A stretch of DNA of 64,000 nucleotides from Acinetobacter johnsonii CIP 64.6 (lineage in GTDB: Bacteria; Pseudomonadota; Gammaproteobacteria; Pseudomonadales; Moraxellaceae). Every line of letters starts with the position of its first letter. The stretch's first letter is position 1. Location: assembly GCF_000368045.1 (NCBI RefSeq), contig NZ_KB849235.1, forward strand, positions 443,016-507,015, written 5' to 3'. A model generated the notes under the pieces. It did no database searches. It was not told the origin of the DNA and worked only from the letters and a program-made list of their open reading frames with translations. The translations under genes and the position numbers were made by a program. Below, one piece after another: positions 44,584 to 52,593 of this stretch.

Positions 44584-46311
44584 ATGCGTGTTGATCAAAA
44601 AGCGGAAGGACCGCGCCAATCCATGTCATGGTTGCATACATGGGCCAGTCTCATTTTAGGGTGGCTGCTGTATGCAATTTTTGTGACTGGAACCCTGAGT
44701 TTTTTCCAAAATGAAATTTCTACTTGGATGAAACCCGAAACACATCAATCTATCCCTGCGCAGTCTCAAGTGCAACAGATGCAGATCGCGCTCAACTATT
44801 TACAGAAAAACCACCCAGATGCAGGCAGTTGGAACATTCAGCTACCAAACTCACGACAAACCACAACTGAAGTGACTATTCGTGCCGTTGGTGAAGACCC
44901 TAAAGCACGTCGTGGTGGAACACGCATCACTTTAGACAGTGCGACTGGTGAAGTGATTGAACCACGAGATACGCGTGGTGGTGGGTTCCTGTACCGTTTC
45001 CATTTTGAATTGTACGGTTTACCCCGCCTGTGGACGCGTTGGTTGGTCGGGATTACCACCATGTTCATGTTGGTCGCAATTGTTAGCGGCATCATTACCC
45101 ATAAAAAAATCTTTAAAGATTTCTTTACCTTTCGCTCTGGCAAAGGTCAGCGTTCATGGCTGGATGCACACAATGCAACCGCTGTTTTTGCATTGCCTTT
45201 TCATCTAATGATTACCTTTAGTGGCTTACTACTGCTCATGTTTATGTTCATGCCTTGGGGAATTAACCAAGCTTATGAAAATCGACAACAGTTTTTACGT
45301 GACCAACAGGCCAGCATGATTGAGCAGCTCCAAAAAGCTGAAGATCAGCAGCGCGAAGATCGAGGTCAACGCGAAGGTGAAAGAGCGGCTCGTGGAGAAC
45401 GTGGACAGCAACGCGGTGAACATGCTCAAGGTCGTGGTGAGGAACGTCCACAACCCGAACTCCGCCCTGCCCCACTGACAGACTTAGCCCCAATTATGGC
45501 AGCGGTACAACAACAGTGGAAAGACAATCCAATTGCTTCAATTAACATTATTTCACCCAATACAGACCAAGCCAAAATTGAGTTACGTGCCTTGCGTGCT
45601 GAAAGCGTCGCACATCGCAATGTATATGCAACCATCAACTACAATGGGGTCACGGGTCAAGATGAAACGGATAAAAATATACGGATAAAAAACCCATCTA
45701 TTCCAAGTGGCATCTATAACGTGGTCACCGTCTTACACGAAGCTCGCGGCGTCGATTTGGCTCTTCGTTGGTTGCTATTCTGTTCGGGTATTTTAGGTAC
45801 GCTCATGGTCGCTACAGGTCTGATTCTTTGGTGTGTAAAACGCGCACCCCAACAGCAAAAAAAAGGCTATAAATCGTTTGGTTTCCGACTGGTTGAAGTC
45901 CTGAATATTGCAGCCATTATTGGTTTACCTTTGGCCTGCGCAGCATATTTTTATGCCAACCGTTTCATTCCAGCAGATGTAGAAATGCGTCTAAACTGGG
46001 AGATCCGTAGCTTCTTTACAGTATGGTTACTCACGCTAATTTATTCCATTTTCCGTACCCACCGCCAAGCATGGTTAGACTTACTTTTATTGGCAACACT
46101 CGCTTTCGCCCTGCTGCCAGTGGTCAACTTGATGACAGGCGGTCAAGCTTTGTGGAACAGCATTCCGCAAGGCCAATGGATGATTGCATCGGTTGACCTA
46201 GCCATGTGGGTAATGGCAGTGATTTTTTATTTCGCTTATGACAAAGTTAAAAAACATCAAGGTTTGCCGAATAAAAAAGTGAAAACACTTGTTCAGGAGG
46301 CCGAAGCATGA
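44584..46311 (+). CDS. PepSY-associated transmembrane protein
   Basis: A 575-residue inner-membrane protein of the PepSY_TM family, often linked to ferric-siderophore reduction or periplasmic iron release. It has an N-terminal helix (about 17-40, LHTWASLILGWLLYAIFVTG) and helices near 155-175 and 200-225 with family histidines (HLMITF). A periplasmic region is followed by further helices (about 395-420, 440-460, 480-560). An unusual low-complexity insert of Arg/Glu/Gln/Gly (about 245-295, EGERAARGERGQQRGEHAQG) interrupts the periplasmic domain. Its last bases overlap the DUF3325 start (ATGA). Confidence 0.88.
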   Translation: MRVDQKAEGPRQSMSWLHTWASLILGWLLYAIFVTGTLSFFQNEISTWMKPETHQSIPAQSQVQQMQIALNYLQKNHPDAGSWNIQLPNSRQTTTEVTIRAVGEDPKARRGGTRITLDSATGEVIEPRDTRGGGFLYRFHFELYGLPRLWTRWLVGITTMFMLVAIVSGIITHKKIFKDFFTFRSGKGQRSWLDAHNATAVFALPFHLMITFSGLLLLMFMFMPWGINQAYENRQQFLRDQQASMIEQLQKAEDQQREDRGQREGERAARGERGQQRGEHAQGRGEERPQPELRPAPLTDLAPIMAAVQQQWKDNPIASINIISPNTDQAKIELRALRAESVAHRNVYATINYNGVTGQDETDKNIRIKNPSIPSGIYNVVTVLHEARGVDLALRWLLFCSGILGTLMVATGLILWCVKRAPQQQKKGYKSFGFRLVEVLNIAAIIGLPLACAAYFYANRFIPADVEMRLNWEIRSFFTVWLLTLIYSIFRTHRQAWLDLLLLATLAFALLPVVNLMTGGQALWNSIPQGQWMIASVDLAMWVMAVIFYFAYDKVKKHQGLPNKKVKTLVQEAEA

Positions 46312-46646
46312 TTTGGTTTCTGATCATTTGGACTTTAGCGACCTTAGGTTTTTTTGCACTTGCTAGCAGTATGTCTAAGCACCAAAAGCAAATCTTTGCT
46401 AAAGAACTGACACTTCAGCAAACACGCTTAGCAACCACTGTGGGTTGGTTACTGTTAATTGTTTCTTTGCTCATTTGCTTAACGCAAGGACATTGGAGTA
46501 CCGAAATCAGTTATTGGATTGGCGTAATTAGCTTCGCTGCACTGTTTGTTGGATTTTGCTTAAGTTATTTTGAGCAAAAAATTAAGAATATCGCTGTTTC
46601 AGTTTTACTCTTATTTATATTCAGCCTAACTTTGCACCTGATCTGA
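46308..46646 (+). CDS. DUF3325-type membrane protein
   Basis: A 112-residue protein with four helices (about 1-18, 39-57, 64-83, 93-110), starting MIWFLIIWTLATLGFFALAS and including the polar S-K-H-Q-K-Q segment typical of the family. It is translationally coupled to the PepSY gene by an ATGA overlap and completes the operon. Confidence 0.82.
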   Translation: MIWFLIIWTLATLGFFALASSMSKHQKQIFAKELTLQQTRLATTVGWLLLIVSLLICLTQGHWSTEISYWIGVISFAALFVGFCLSYFEQKIKNIAVSVLLLFIFSLTLHLI

Positions 46647-46650
46647 ACCT

Positions 46651-46677
46651 AAAAGCCAATCTTCGGATTGGCTTTTT
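46651..46677 (+). terminator. Terminator of the PepSY operon
   Basis: AAAAGCCAATC and GATTGGCTTTT with a stable TTCG tetraloop, followed by T. Confidence 0.9.
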
Positions 46678-46725
46678 CACTTGAAAGCATTAGGCTATCC
46701 ACAGTTTAAATCTTTGGTTATTTGT

Positions 46726-47244
46726 ATGCCTCAATCTCCTAAAATTCCTGCTGAATTGGTCAACCTCGCAACAACGGGTAATAGTGACGCTCAATTTGAA
46801 CTTGCTGAACTGTATATGCAAAGTGAAAATGAAGATGAAATTACGCTTGCAGAAGAATGGGCACTCAAAGCAGCAGCATTGGGTCATGTGGAAGCCATGT
46901 ATTGGCTAGGTGAAGGTTATGCTTTTTATGCCAAAGAACTTCGTGAAGAAGATCCAAGCGAAGCTGAAACCTACTTTGGACATGCACATCACTGGTTAAA
47001 ACAGGCCGCTGAGCTGAAACACCCTACTGCAATATTAGAGTTAGCTGGTTTTTACCGTCGGGGCGATGTGGTTGAAAAAGATGTCGCTAAGTCAATTGAA
47101 CTGGTACAACAAGCAGCGGAACTGGGTGAAGCTCAAGCCATGCGTGATTTGGCCTTCATTTATGAAAATGCATTAGGTATCGATGCAGATGAAGTAAAAG
47201 CCAAATACTGGCACGACCAGGCGAATGCCGCAGAACAAGAATAA
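46726..47244 (+). CDS. Sel1-repeat (tetratricopeptide-like) protein
   Basis: A 172-residue cytoplasmic protein with Sel1-like repeats (NSDAQFELAELYMQSENEDE, GHVEAMYWLGEGYAFY, HPTAILELAGFYRRGDVV, EAQAMRDLAFIYENALGI), each about 36 residues. Such solenoids mediate protein contacts; the partner is unknown. The ATG at 46726 (MPQSPKIPAE) is preferred over the TTG at 46681, which abuts the upstream terminator. Confidence 0.85.
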   Translation: MPQSPKIPAELVNLATTGNSDAQFELAELYMQSENEDEITLAEEWALKAAALGHVEAMYWLGEGYAFYAKELREEDPSEAETYFGHAHHWLKQAAELKHPTAILELAGFYRRGDVVEKDVAKSIELVQQAAELGEAQAMRDLAFIYENALGIDADEVKAKYWHDQANAAEQE

Positions 47245-47266
47245 ACACAAGTCCTCCTTTGATGTC

Positions 47267-47301
47267 ATGCCAGTTAGTGAATAAACTGACTGGCATTTTT
47301 T
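47267..47301 (+). terminator. Terminator of the Sel1 gene
   Basis: ATGCCAGTTAGT pairs with ACTGACTGGCAT (one wobble) and is followed by a T-run. Confidence 0.85.
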
Positions 47302-47304
47302 AAA

Positions 47305-47512
47305 TTTCATTCGATGGGCCATAAGGTCATCCGCAACCTAAGCAAGGATAAAAGCAATGCTTTTATTTACAGCGTAAGACGAAGTAATCGCCTTTAAAAT
47401 GAATTGTTTTTGCAACAAAAGGCGCTCTACATTCAGAACGTAAACAGATTTTTCGGATGACAAATGTTTTTGGTTCTTTCGCCGAAACAAAAGAACGCCC
47501 AAAAAATTGGAC
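47305..47512. repeat. Candidate Acinetobacter intergenic repeat
   Basis: About 200 bases downstream of two convergent genes. The only long frame (minus, 47338-47529) has no ribosome binding site and reads like the translated intergenic repeats common in this genus. It shares word order with the ruvA-ruvB spacer (CATTCGATG, GCAATGCTTT, TTTTTGCAACAAAAGGCG). I treat it as non-coding. Confidence 0.4.
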
Positions 47513-48463
47513 TTAAAACTTACGCACAAAAATAATATCTAAATCCTGCTTCGGCACAAAATTCTTTTCTGTCATTTGAAATTGTGTCGAACTGATCTTT
47601 TTCACCTGACCCTTCCAACAAAATGAAACCAGCTCATTCGGGTCACGCTCAATGGTCAGTTTAAAACTTTGAATAGGTTTCGCCCAATTTGCACCCGTTT
47701 TTAAGATATAGCCCAAGGCTTGATAAGGTGCATATTGCGACTTGGCCTTTTTCAAACCTGCTTTAAAGTTTTGATCCATACAATAGATCTTTTCATCTTC
47801 TTCTGGATATAAAGAGACCGAACCACCGACCAATGGCATGTATTCATGTTGTACATGGGTCAACGCATTGGCCTTAAACTTCTGCTGCCAACTATAAATA
47901 ATTTGCGATTCCCAATAAATTTCATCATCCGCCTGATAGGGCTTTAAAAGCTGCTGCACTGTTTTGTCCTGACAACGATACAAACGCTGATTAAGCGTAG
48001 AGTCTTGTTGCAATAACCACGGATACGTCAAATCTCGATCGGAAAAACCACATTTTTTCAAACCTGCAGTCACATCGACGACGTCACCATTGGAATTGAA
48101 GTCTCCACTAGCTGTTAAAGCGGGTAAAAATGCACGCACATGCGTTTCTGGCTGAATCTTTTGTGCATTGGCTTGTACTTTAAAGCTTTGAATCAATTGT
48201 TCGGTATGCGCAAAATCGCTTTCACGCGAACTGCCCACACGCGGCAAGGGAAATAAAACAGTTTCCGTAATATCTTGATTTGTAAGATTTTTAAATTGGT
48301 AATTCACCCGAATGATGTTTTTACTGATAAACAAATCTTCACTTTGCATACTGATTTTTGGATTTTTCAGATATTGCACACCGCCTGTTGCCACAAAACC
48401 CGTACTGTCATTCGCACTAATCTGCATAGAAATGAACACGCATAGACCGAGGATCTTTTTCAT
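47513..48463 (-). CDS. DUF4424 family secreted protein
   Basis: A 316-residue protein with a signal peptide (KKILGLCVFISMQISA) and the family N-terminal block NDSTGFVATGGVQYLKNPKI, then VNYQFKNLTNQDITETVLFP. It has four to five cysteines that could form disulfides in the periplasm. The function of the family is unknown. It follows the C39-like gene by 20 bases on the same strand. Confidence 0.85.
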   Translation of the reverse strand: MKKILGLCVFISMQISANDSTGFVATGGVQYLKNPKISMQSEDLFISKNIIRVNYQFKNLTNQDITETVLFPLPRVGSSRESDFAHTEQLIQSFKVQANAQKIQPETHVRAFLPALTASGDFNSNGDVVDVTAGLKKCGFSDRDLTYPWLLQQDSTLNQRLYRCQDKTVQQLLKPYQADDEIYWESQIIYSWQQKFKANALTHVQHEYMPLVGGSVSLYPEEDEKIYCMDQNFKAGLKKAKSQYAPYQALGYILKTGANWAKPIQSFKLTIERDPNELVSFCWKGQVKKISSTQFQMTEKNFVPKQDLDIIFVRKF

Positions 48464-48483
48464 TTAACGTCTTCTTTTCATGT

Positions 48484-49017
48484 TTATTGTGCTGTTTCCA
48501 TGCGAGCGCTTGAATGATCAAGCACGATCACTTGTCGGCAGATGCCCTCAACTTGACGTTGCTGTTCAAATACAGATGCAAGCATCGCATCAAAACTGTC
48601 AAAGAAACAGATTTCCTGCTCATCTATAGAATAAACCAGTGAATGGTTTCCGATGCCTTCTAAAGTATCGTAATAGACAATGATAAATTTATTTTGCTCA
48701 AATGCCTGTTGAATTTGTTGGTAATTGATGGCCGCTAAAACTGGCAGTTTTAGTTGCTCAGCTTCTGCATAACTCAATTTTTCTTGTGCTTGAAGCTCTG
48801 GGTCTTCATCAGTATAAAATTGAACATCAAAGCCAAATTTCTTTAATCCGACTGCCAAGCCAATGGTTGTCGTTCCGTTTTCTGCATCATAACCACAGAC
48901 CTCTATCAACTGTTCAATATCCGCATCGATATATAAATGCTGGAGTAGCATCCATACCGCATAAATACCGCCATTAGCTTCAAGGTTCATTAAGGATTCA
49001 GGGATATTCACGGCCAT
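48484..49017 (-). CDS. C39-like peptidase fold protein lacking the catalytic cysteine
   Basis: A 177-residue protein. The start region NLEANGGIYAVWMLLQHLYI resembles the cysteine motif of C39-like peptidases, but a glycine stands where Cys is expected. The His/Asp end of such folds is recognisable (GIGNHSLVYSIDEQEICFFD). It is therefore probably an inactive relative or a binding protein; the assignment is tentative. I chose the ATG at 49017 because the longer GTG-start frame (49128) runs into the SAH riboswitch on the other strand. No strong SD is seen. Confidence 0.6.
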   Translation of the reverse strand: MAVNIPESLMNLEANGGIYAVWMLLQHLYIDADIEQLIEVCGYDAENGTTTIGLAVGLKKFGFDVQFYTDEDPELQAQEKLSYAEAEQLKLPVLAAINYQQIQQAFEQNKFIIVYYDTLEGIGNHSLVYSIDEQEICFFDSFDAMLASVFEQQRQVEGICRQVIVLDHSSARMETAQ

Positions 49018-49102
49018 AACACAATTCAAAAAAGATGATTGTGTTGATAATAAACAAAACATCGTTGGAACTAAATCAATTTCCAAGTACAATACTTCGC
49101 TA

Positions 49103-49212
49103 GTCGAGGGATGCTGCGACTTTTTCACAGGCTGATTTTCAAAAACAGTAATGTGAAATCGCTAGGCTCGACGATCCGGTTCAAATCCTTTTTGAATCAA
49201 CAACGGCATCCG
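49103..49212 (+). promoter_or_regulatory. S-adenosylhomocysteine (SAH) riboswitch
   Basis: The leader of ahcY matches the SAH riboswitch consensus. P1 pairs TCGAG (49104-49108) with CTCGA (49167-49171). The conserved core strings are CGAGG.....CTGC at the 5' side, AGGCTCG in the middle and CAACGGC at the 3' side. The pseudoknot pairs GGATGC (49109-49114) with GCATCC (49206-49211). This replaces the usual GAGCGC pairing by a compensated one. An extra stem (TTCAAA / TTTGAA, 49180-49196) is P4. SAH binding is expected to switch ahcY on, because SAH is the substrate of AhcY. Confidence 0.88.
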
Positions 49213-49250
49213 CGAACTGAATGATCAATTTTTTATATTAGGAGATCGTG

Positions 49251-50633
49251 ATGAACGCGGTTACTGCTTCATTTACAGATTACAAAGTTGCTGATATTTC
49301 ACTCGCTGACTACGGCCGTAAAGAAATCAAACTTGCTGAAGCAGAAATGCCAGCACTTATGGGCCTACGTAAGCGTTATGCTGCTGCAAAACCACTTGCT
49401 GGTGCAAAAATCCTTGGTTGTATCCACATGACCATTCAAACTGCGGTTCTTATTGAAACCCTAGTTGAATTAGGCGCCGAAGTTCGTTGGACATCTTGTA
49501 ACATCTTCTCTACTCAAGATCATGCTGCTGCAGCAATTGCGGCTTCAGGTGTACCTGTATTTGCTTGGAAAGGTGAAACAGAAGAAGAGTACATGTGGTG
49601 TTTAGAACAACAAATCAATGTAAATGGCACACCTTGGGATGCCAACATGATTTTGGATGATGGTGGTGATTTAACCCTCCTTGTTCATGAAAAATACCCT
49701 GAAGTAATTGCAAAAATTCACGGCGTAACTGAAGAAACGACTACAGGTGTTCAACGTCTGTATGAAATGCTTCGTGACGGTACTTTGAAAGTTCCTGCAA
49801 TCAACGTCAACGATTCAGTAACTAAGTCTAAAAATGACAACAAATATGGTTGCCGCCACTCACTGAATGATGCCATCAAACGCGGTACGGATATGCTTTT
49901 ATCTGGTCGTCGTGCGCTTGTGATCGGTTACGGTGACGTAGGTAAAGGTTCTGCTCAATCACTTCGTCAAGAAGGCATGATTGTACGTGTAACTGAAGTT
50001 GACCCTATCTGTGCAATGCAAGCATGCATGGACGGTTACGAAGTTGTATCTCCATACAAAAATGGCGTACAGACTGGTAAAAAAGAAGACATCAATGTTG
50101 ACCTTCTTGAAAACACTGACCTGATCGTAACGACAACAGGTAACTACCACGTATGTGACGCTGCAATGCTTGATTCATTAAAAGCAGGTGCAGTGGTGTG
50201 TAACATCGGTCACTTCGACACTGAAATCGACACAAACTACTTACGTGGTTACAAGTGGGTTGAAGTGAAACCTCAAGTTCACCAAGTTTATCGTTCAGAA
50301 GATGAAAACAACTACTTGATCCTTCTTTCTGAAGGTCGCTTAGTTAACCTAGGTAATGCAACAGGTCACCCATCACGTATTATGGATGGTTCATTTGCCA
50401 ACCAAGTACTAGGTCAAATGCACTTGTTCGCTGAAAAATTTGCGGATCTTGCTGAAGATCAAAAACAAGCGGCTATTCGCGTAGAACTACTTCCTAAGAA
50501 ATTAGATGAAGAAGTTGCGGCAGCAATGGTTGCTGGTTTTGGCGGTGTGTTAACAACTTTGACTCAAGTACAAGCAGATTACTTAGGTGTTCAAGTTGAA
50601 GGCCCATTCAAGTCGGATGCTTATAAATACTAA
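49251..50633 (+). CDS. ahcY: Adenosylhomocysteinase
   Basis: Hydrolyses S-adenosylhomocysteine to homocysteine and adenosine, removing the inhibitory by-product of methylation. The 460-residue protein has the substrate domain (GCIHMTIQTAVLIETLVELG, then WTSCNIFSTQDHAAAAIA), the NAD-binding Rossmann motif GYGDVGKGSAQSLRQEG near 223-239, and the conserved C-terminal lysine-tyrosine (SDAYKY). The ATG after AGGAG is preferred to the GTG one codon earlier. It is preceded by an SAH riboswitch and followed by a palindromic repeat and metF. Confidence 0.98.
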   Translation: MNAVTASFTDYKVADISLADYGRKEIKLAEAEMPALMGLRKRYAAAKPLAGAKILGCIHMTIQTAVLIETLVELGAEVRWTSCNIFSTQDHAAAAIAASGVPVFAWKGETEEEYMWCLEQQINVNGTPWDANMILDDGGDLTLLVHEKYPEVIAKIHGVTEETTTGVQRLYEMLRDGTLKVPAINVNDSVTKSKNDNKYGCRHSLNDAIKRGTDMLLSGRRALVIGYGDVGKGSAQSLRQEGMIVRVTEVDPICAMQACMDGYEVVSPYKNGVQTGKKEDINVDLLENTDLIVTTTGNYHVCDAAMLDSLKAGAVVCNIGHFDTEIDTNYLRGYKWVEVKPQVHQVYRSEDENNYLILLSEGRLVNLGNATGHPSRIMDGSFANQVLGQMHLFAEKFADLAEDQKQAAIRVELLPKKLDEEVAAAMVAGFGGVLTTLTQVQADYLGVQVEGPFKSDAYKY

Positions 50634-50645
50634 GTTTTATATTTC

Positions 50646-50783
50646 CTCCTCATCCTAGCCTTCTCCCAGTGGGAGAAGGGACTTTTCATTATTAATTCAA
50701 TTTATAGTGAAAGTCCCCTCTCCTGTAAAGCGGGTTTTAAGCACTGCTGTAAATCTACGCGCAAGAGAGGGCTCGGAAGAGGT
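50646..50783. repeat. Palindromic intergenic repeat (REP/MITE-like)
   Basis: The arms CCTCATCCTAGCCTTCTC (left, from about 50649) and GAGAGGGCTCGGAAGAGG (right, to about 50783) are inverted repeats with three mismatches. GGGACTTTTCA (50678-50688) and TGAAAGTCCC (50708-50717) pair near the centre. A small hairpin TTCTCCCAGTGGGAGAA (50661-50677) sits in the left arm. The right arm carries about 40 extra bases. The layout suggests a mobile palindromic repeat between ahcY and metF. Confidence 0.6.
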
Positions 50784-50818
50784 CTAAATAAAAAGCATTT
50801 ATAAAAAAGGATTTGAAC

Positions 50819-51655
50819 ATGTCGAAACACATTCCTATTTCTTTTGAGTTTTTCCCGACCAAAACGGATGCGGGCGCAGAAAAACTGAAAGTTGTACACC
50901 AAGAATTACAGCTGCTCAACCCAGAGTTTTTCTCAATTACCTATGGTGCAGGTGGTTCAACCCGTGAACGCACCTTAGCAGCCATTGCAGAATTTAATGG
51001 TAAAGGCACACCTGTTGCCCCTCACTTGTCTTGTATTGGTGATGACAAAGCACGTATTGCTGAGTTACTCGACATTTATAAAGATCAAGGCATTGACCGT
51101 ATTGTGGCGCTGCGTGGTGACTTACCTTCAGGTCAAGTTGGCCTAGGGGAACTACCTTATGCTACGGATTTGGTACGTTTTATCCGTGAACATTCGGGCG
51201 ATCATTTCAAAATTGAGGTTGCCGCTTATCCAGAAATGCACCCTCAAGCAGATAGTTTTGACCTAGACATTCAACGTTTTTGCGACAAAGCCAATGCAGG
51301 TGCGAATGCGGCACTGACTCAGTTCTTCTTTAATCCAGATGCCTACTTCTACTTTGTAGATCGCATTCAAAAAGAAGGCGTGAACATTCCAGTTGCACCA
51401 GGCATTATGCCAATTACCAATGCCAGCAACTTGATTCGCTTTGCAGATTGTACAGGCGCTGAGATTCCACGTTGGATTCGTAAACAACTTGCAACTTATG
51501 GTGACGATACTGCCAGCATCAAAGCCTTCGGTCATGAAGTGATTGTGAAGCTTTGTGAACGCCTGATTGCTGGTGGCGCACCGAGTTTGCACTTCTACAC
51601 CATGAATACGACTGATCCTACCCGCCAGCTTGTACTAGACCTCGGTTTAGCATAA
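50819..51655 (+). CDS. metF: Methylenetetrahydrofolate reductase
   Basis: An FAD enzyme that makes 5-methyl-THF for methionine synthesis. The 278-residue protein has ISFEFFPTKTD near residue 8, ITYGAGGSTRERTL, LRGDLPSG, and a TIM-barrel end (GAPSLHFYTMN). The ATG with AAGGA upstream is chosen over a TTG two codons earlier. Its position after ahcY matches an SAH/homocysteine recycling unit; the riboswitch may also act on it, although the repeat between them could interfere. Confidence 0.96.
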   Translation: MSKHIPISFEFFPTKTDAGAEKLKVVHQELQLLNPEFFSITYGAGGSTRERTLAAIAEFNGKGTPVAPHLSCIGDDKARIAELLDIYKDQGIDRIVALRGDLPSGQVGLGELPYATDLVRFIREHSGDHFKIEVAAYPEMHPQADSFDLDIQRFCDKANAGANAALTQFFFNPDAYFYFVDRIQKEGVNIPVAPGIMPITNASNLIRFADCTGAEIPRWIRKQLATYGDDTASIKAFGHEVIVKLCERLIAGGAPSLHFYTMNTTDPTRQLVLDLGLA

Positions 51656-51695
51656 GCATTTAAACTAGATTCACCCTATTTGAGAGTAAAACCGA

Positions 51696-52412
51696 ATGCC
51701 TCGTTTTTTTATGGAAGCAGAACTCAATGTTGATCACACTGTCGAACTGACTGAAACTGTGTTTCACCACTGGGTAAAAGTTTTGCGTGCTCAAGTCGGT
51801 GAAACGGCTACCTTGTTTAATGGACAAGGCGGCGAATATGAAGTGACCTTAAGTGACGTTGCTAAAAAGTCAGCATCAGTTCAGGTCACTGCTTTTAACC
51901 CAACCAATCGTACACCTGCGTTTAAAACTTTACTCGGTCAAGTCATGAGTAAAGGTGATCGTATGGACTATGTCATTCAAAAGGCAGTTGAATTAGGCGT
52001 TTCCGAAATTCAACTCTTAACGTCTGAACGTTGTGAAATGCGTTTGAAATATGACCGCGACCAAAAGAAGATTGATCATTGGCAAGGCATTGCTATCGCG
52101 GCATGCGAACAATGTGGCATGAACATTGTTCCTACCATCCATGCTCCAGTCAGCTTAGACAAATGGCTCGCATCCGAATTACCTGCGACTCGGCTTGTAC
52201 TCGCCCCGAATAAAGAAAAAATCGACGTTTTGGCACATGCGACACCAAACATTGCACTACTCATTGGGCCTGAAGGTGGTTTAAGTGAGGCTGAAATTAC
52301 AACAGCCAATGAGCACGGTTTTATTAACTGGTGTATTGGTGAGCGTGTATTACGAACTGAGACAGCACCAGTCGTCGCTTTGTCGATCCTCAACTACAAT
52401 TTAGTGATTTAA
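51696..52412 (+). CDS. rsmE: 16S rRNA (uracil-1498-N3)-methyltransferase
   Basis: A SPOUT methyltransferase for U1498 of 16S rRNA. The 238-residue protein has an N-terminal PUA-like domain (MPRFFMEAELNVDH, then HHWVKVLRAQVGE). The knot domain has KGDRMDYVIQKAVELGVSEI, LLIGPEGGLSEAEI and the C-terminal RVLRTETAPVVAL. It lies 40 bases after metF on the same strand. The TAA stop lies inside a CRP-like palindrome. Confidence 0.96.
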   Translation: MPRFFMEAELNVDHTVELTETVFHHWVKVLRAQVGETATLFNGQGGEYEVTLSDVAKKSASVQVTAFNPTNRTPAFKTLLGQVMSKGDRMDYVIQKAVELGVSEIQLLTSERCEMRLKYDRDQKKIDHWQGIAIAACEQCGMNIVPTIHAPVSLDKWLASELPATRLVLAPNKEKIDVLAHATPNIALLIGPEGGLSEAEITTANEHGFINWCIGERVLRTETAPVVALSILNYNLVI

Positions 52413-52418
52413 ATCACA
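52403..52418 (+). promoter_or_regulatory. CRP/Vfr-like binding site
   Basis: AGTGA-N6-TCACA matches the CRP consensus TGTGA-N6-TCACA at nine of ten positions. It overlaps the rsmE stop and lies about 175 bases before the EAL-protein gene. Confidence 0.4.
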
Positions 52419-52482
52419 TAAACAGCCGAGTCACCCTTTTGTTCTGTTAATATATTGATTATGATGTACAACAATATTACCC

Positions 52483-52496
52483 TTGACTTATATCAA
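52483..52496 (+). promoter_or_regulatory. FNR/ANR-like box
   Basis: TTGAC-N4-ATCAA differs from the FNR consensus TTGAT-N4-ATCAA at one base. It lies about 100 bases before the c-di-GMP protein gene. A further palindrome TTGTGT-TTT-ACACAA is at 52509-52523. Confidence 0.35.
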
Positions 52497-52593
52497 AATA
52501 TAAATTGATTGTGTTTTACACAATGTATTTAAATTTGAAAAAAGACACAACACAACGCCATTGGGTCATAAAAAAAATAAGGTTTCGCGATTC

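Noticed and set aside
46693..46703. A fifth DnaA-box-like sequence (CTATCCACA)
   Set aside because: It differs from the perfect box at the first base and lies in the Sel1 leader, so it is not counted with the exact sites.
47338..47529. A 63-residue minus-strand frame near the DUF4424 gene end
   Set aside because: No SD, overlaps the DUF4424 stop, and matches the style of translated intergenic repeats.
49018..49128. GTG-started extension of the C39-like protein
   Set aside because: It lies opposite the SAH riboswitch of ahcY, and the added residues do not resemble the family.
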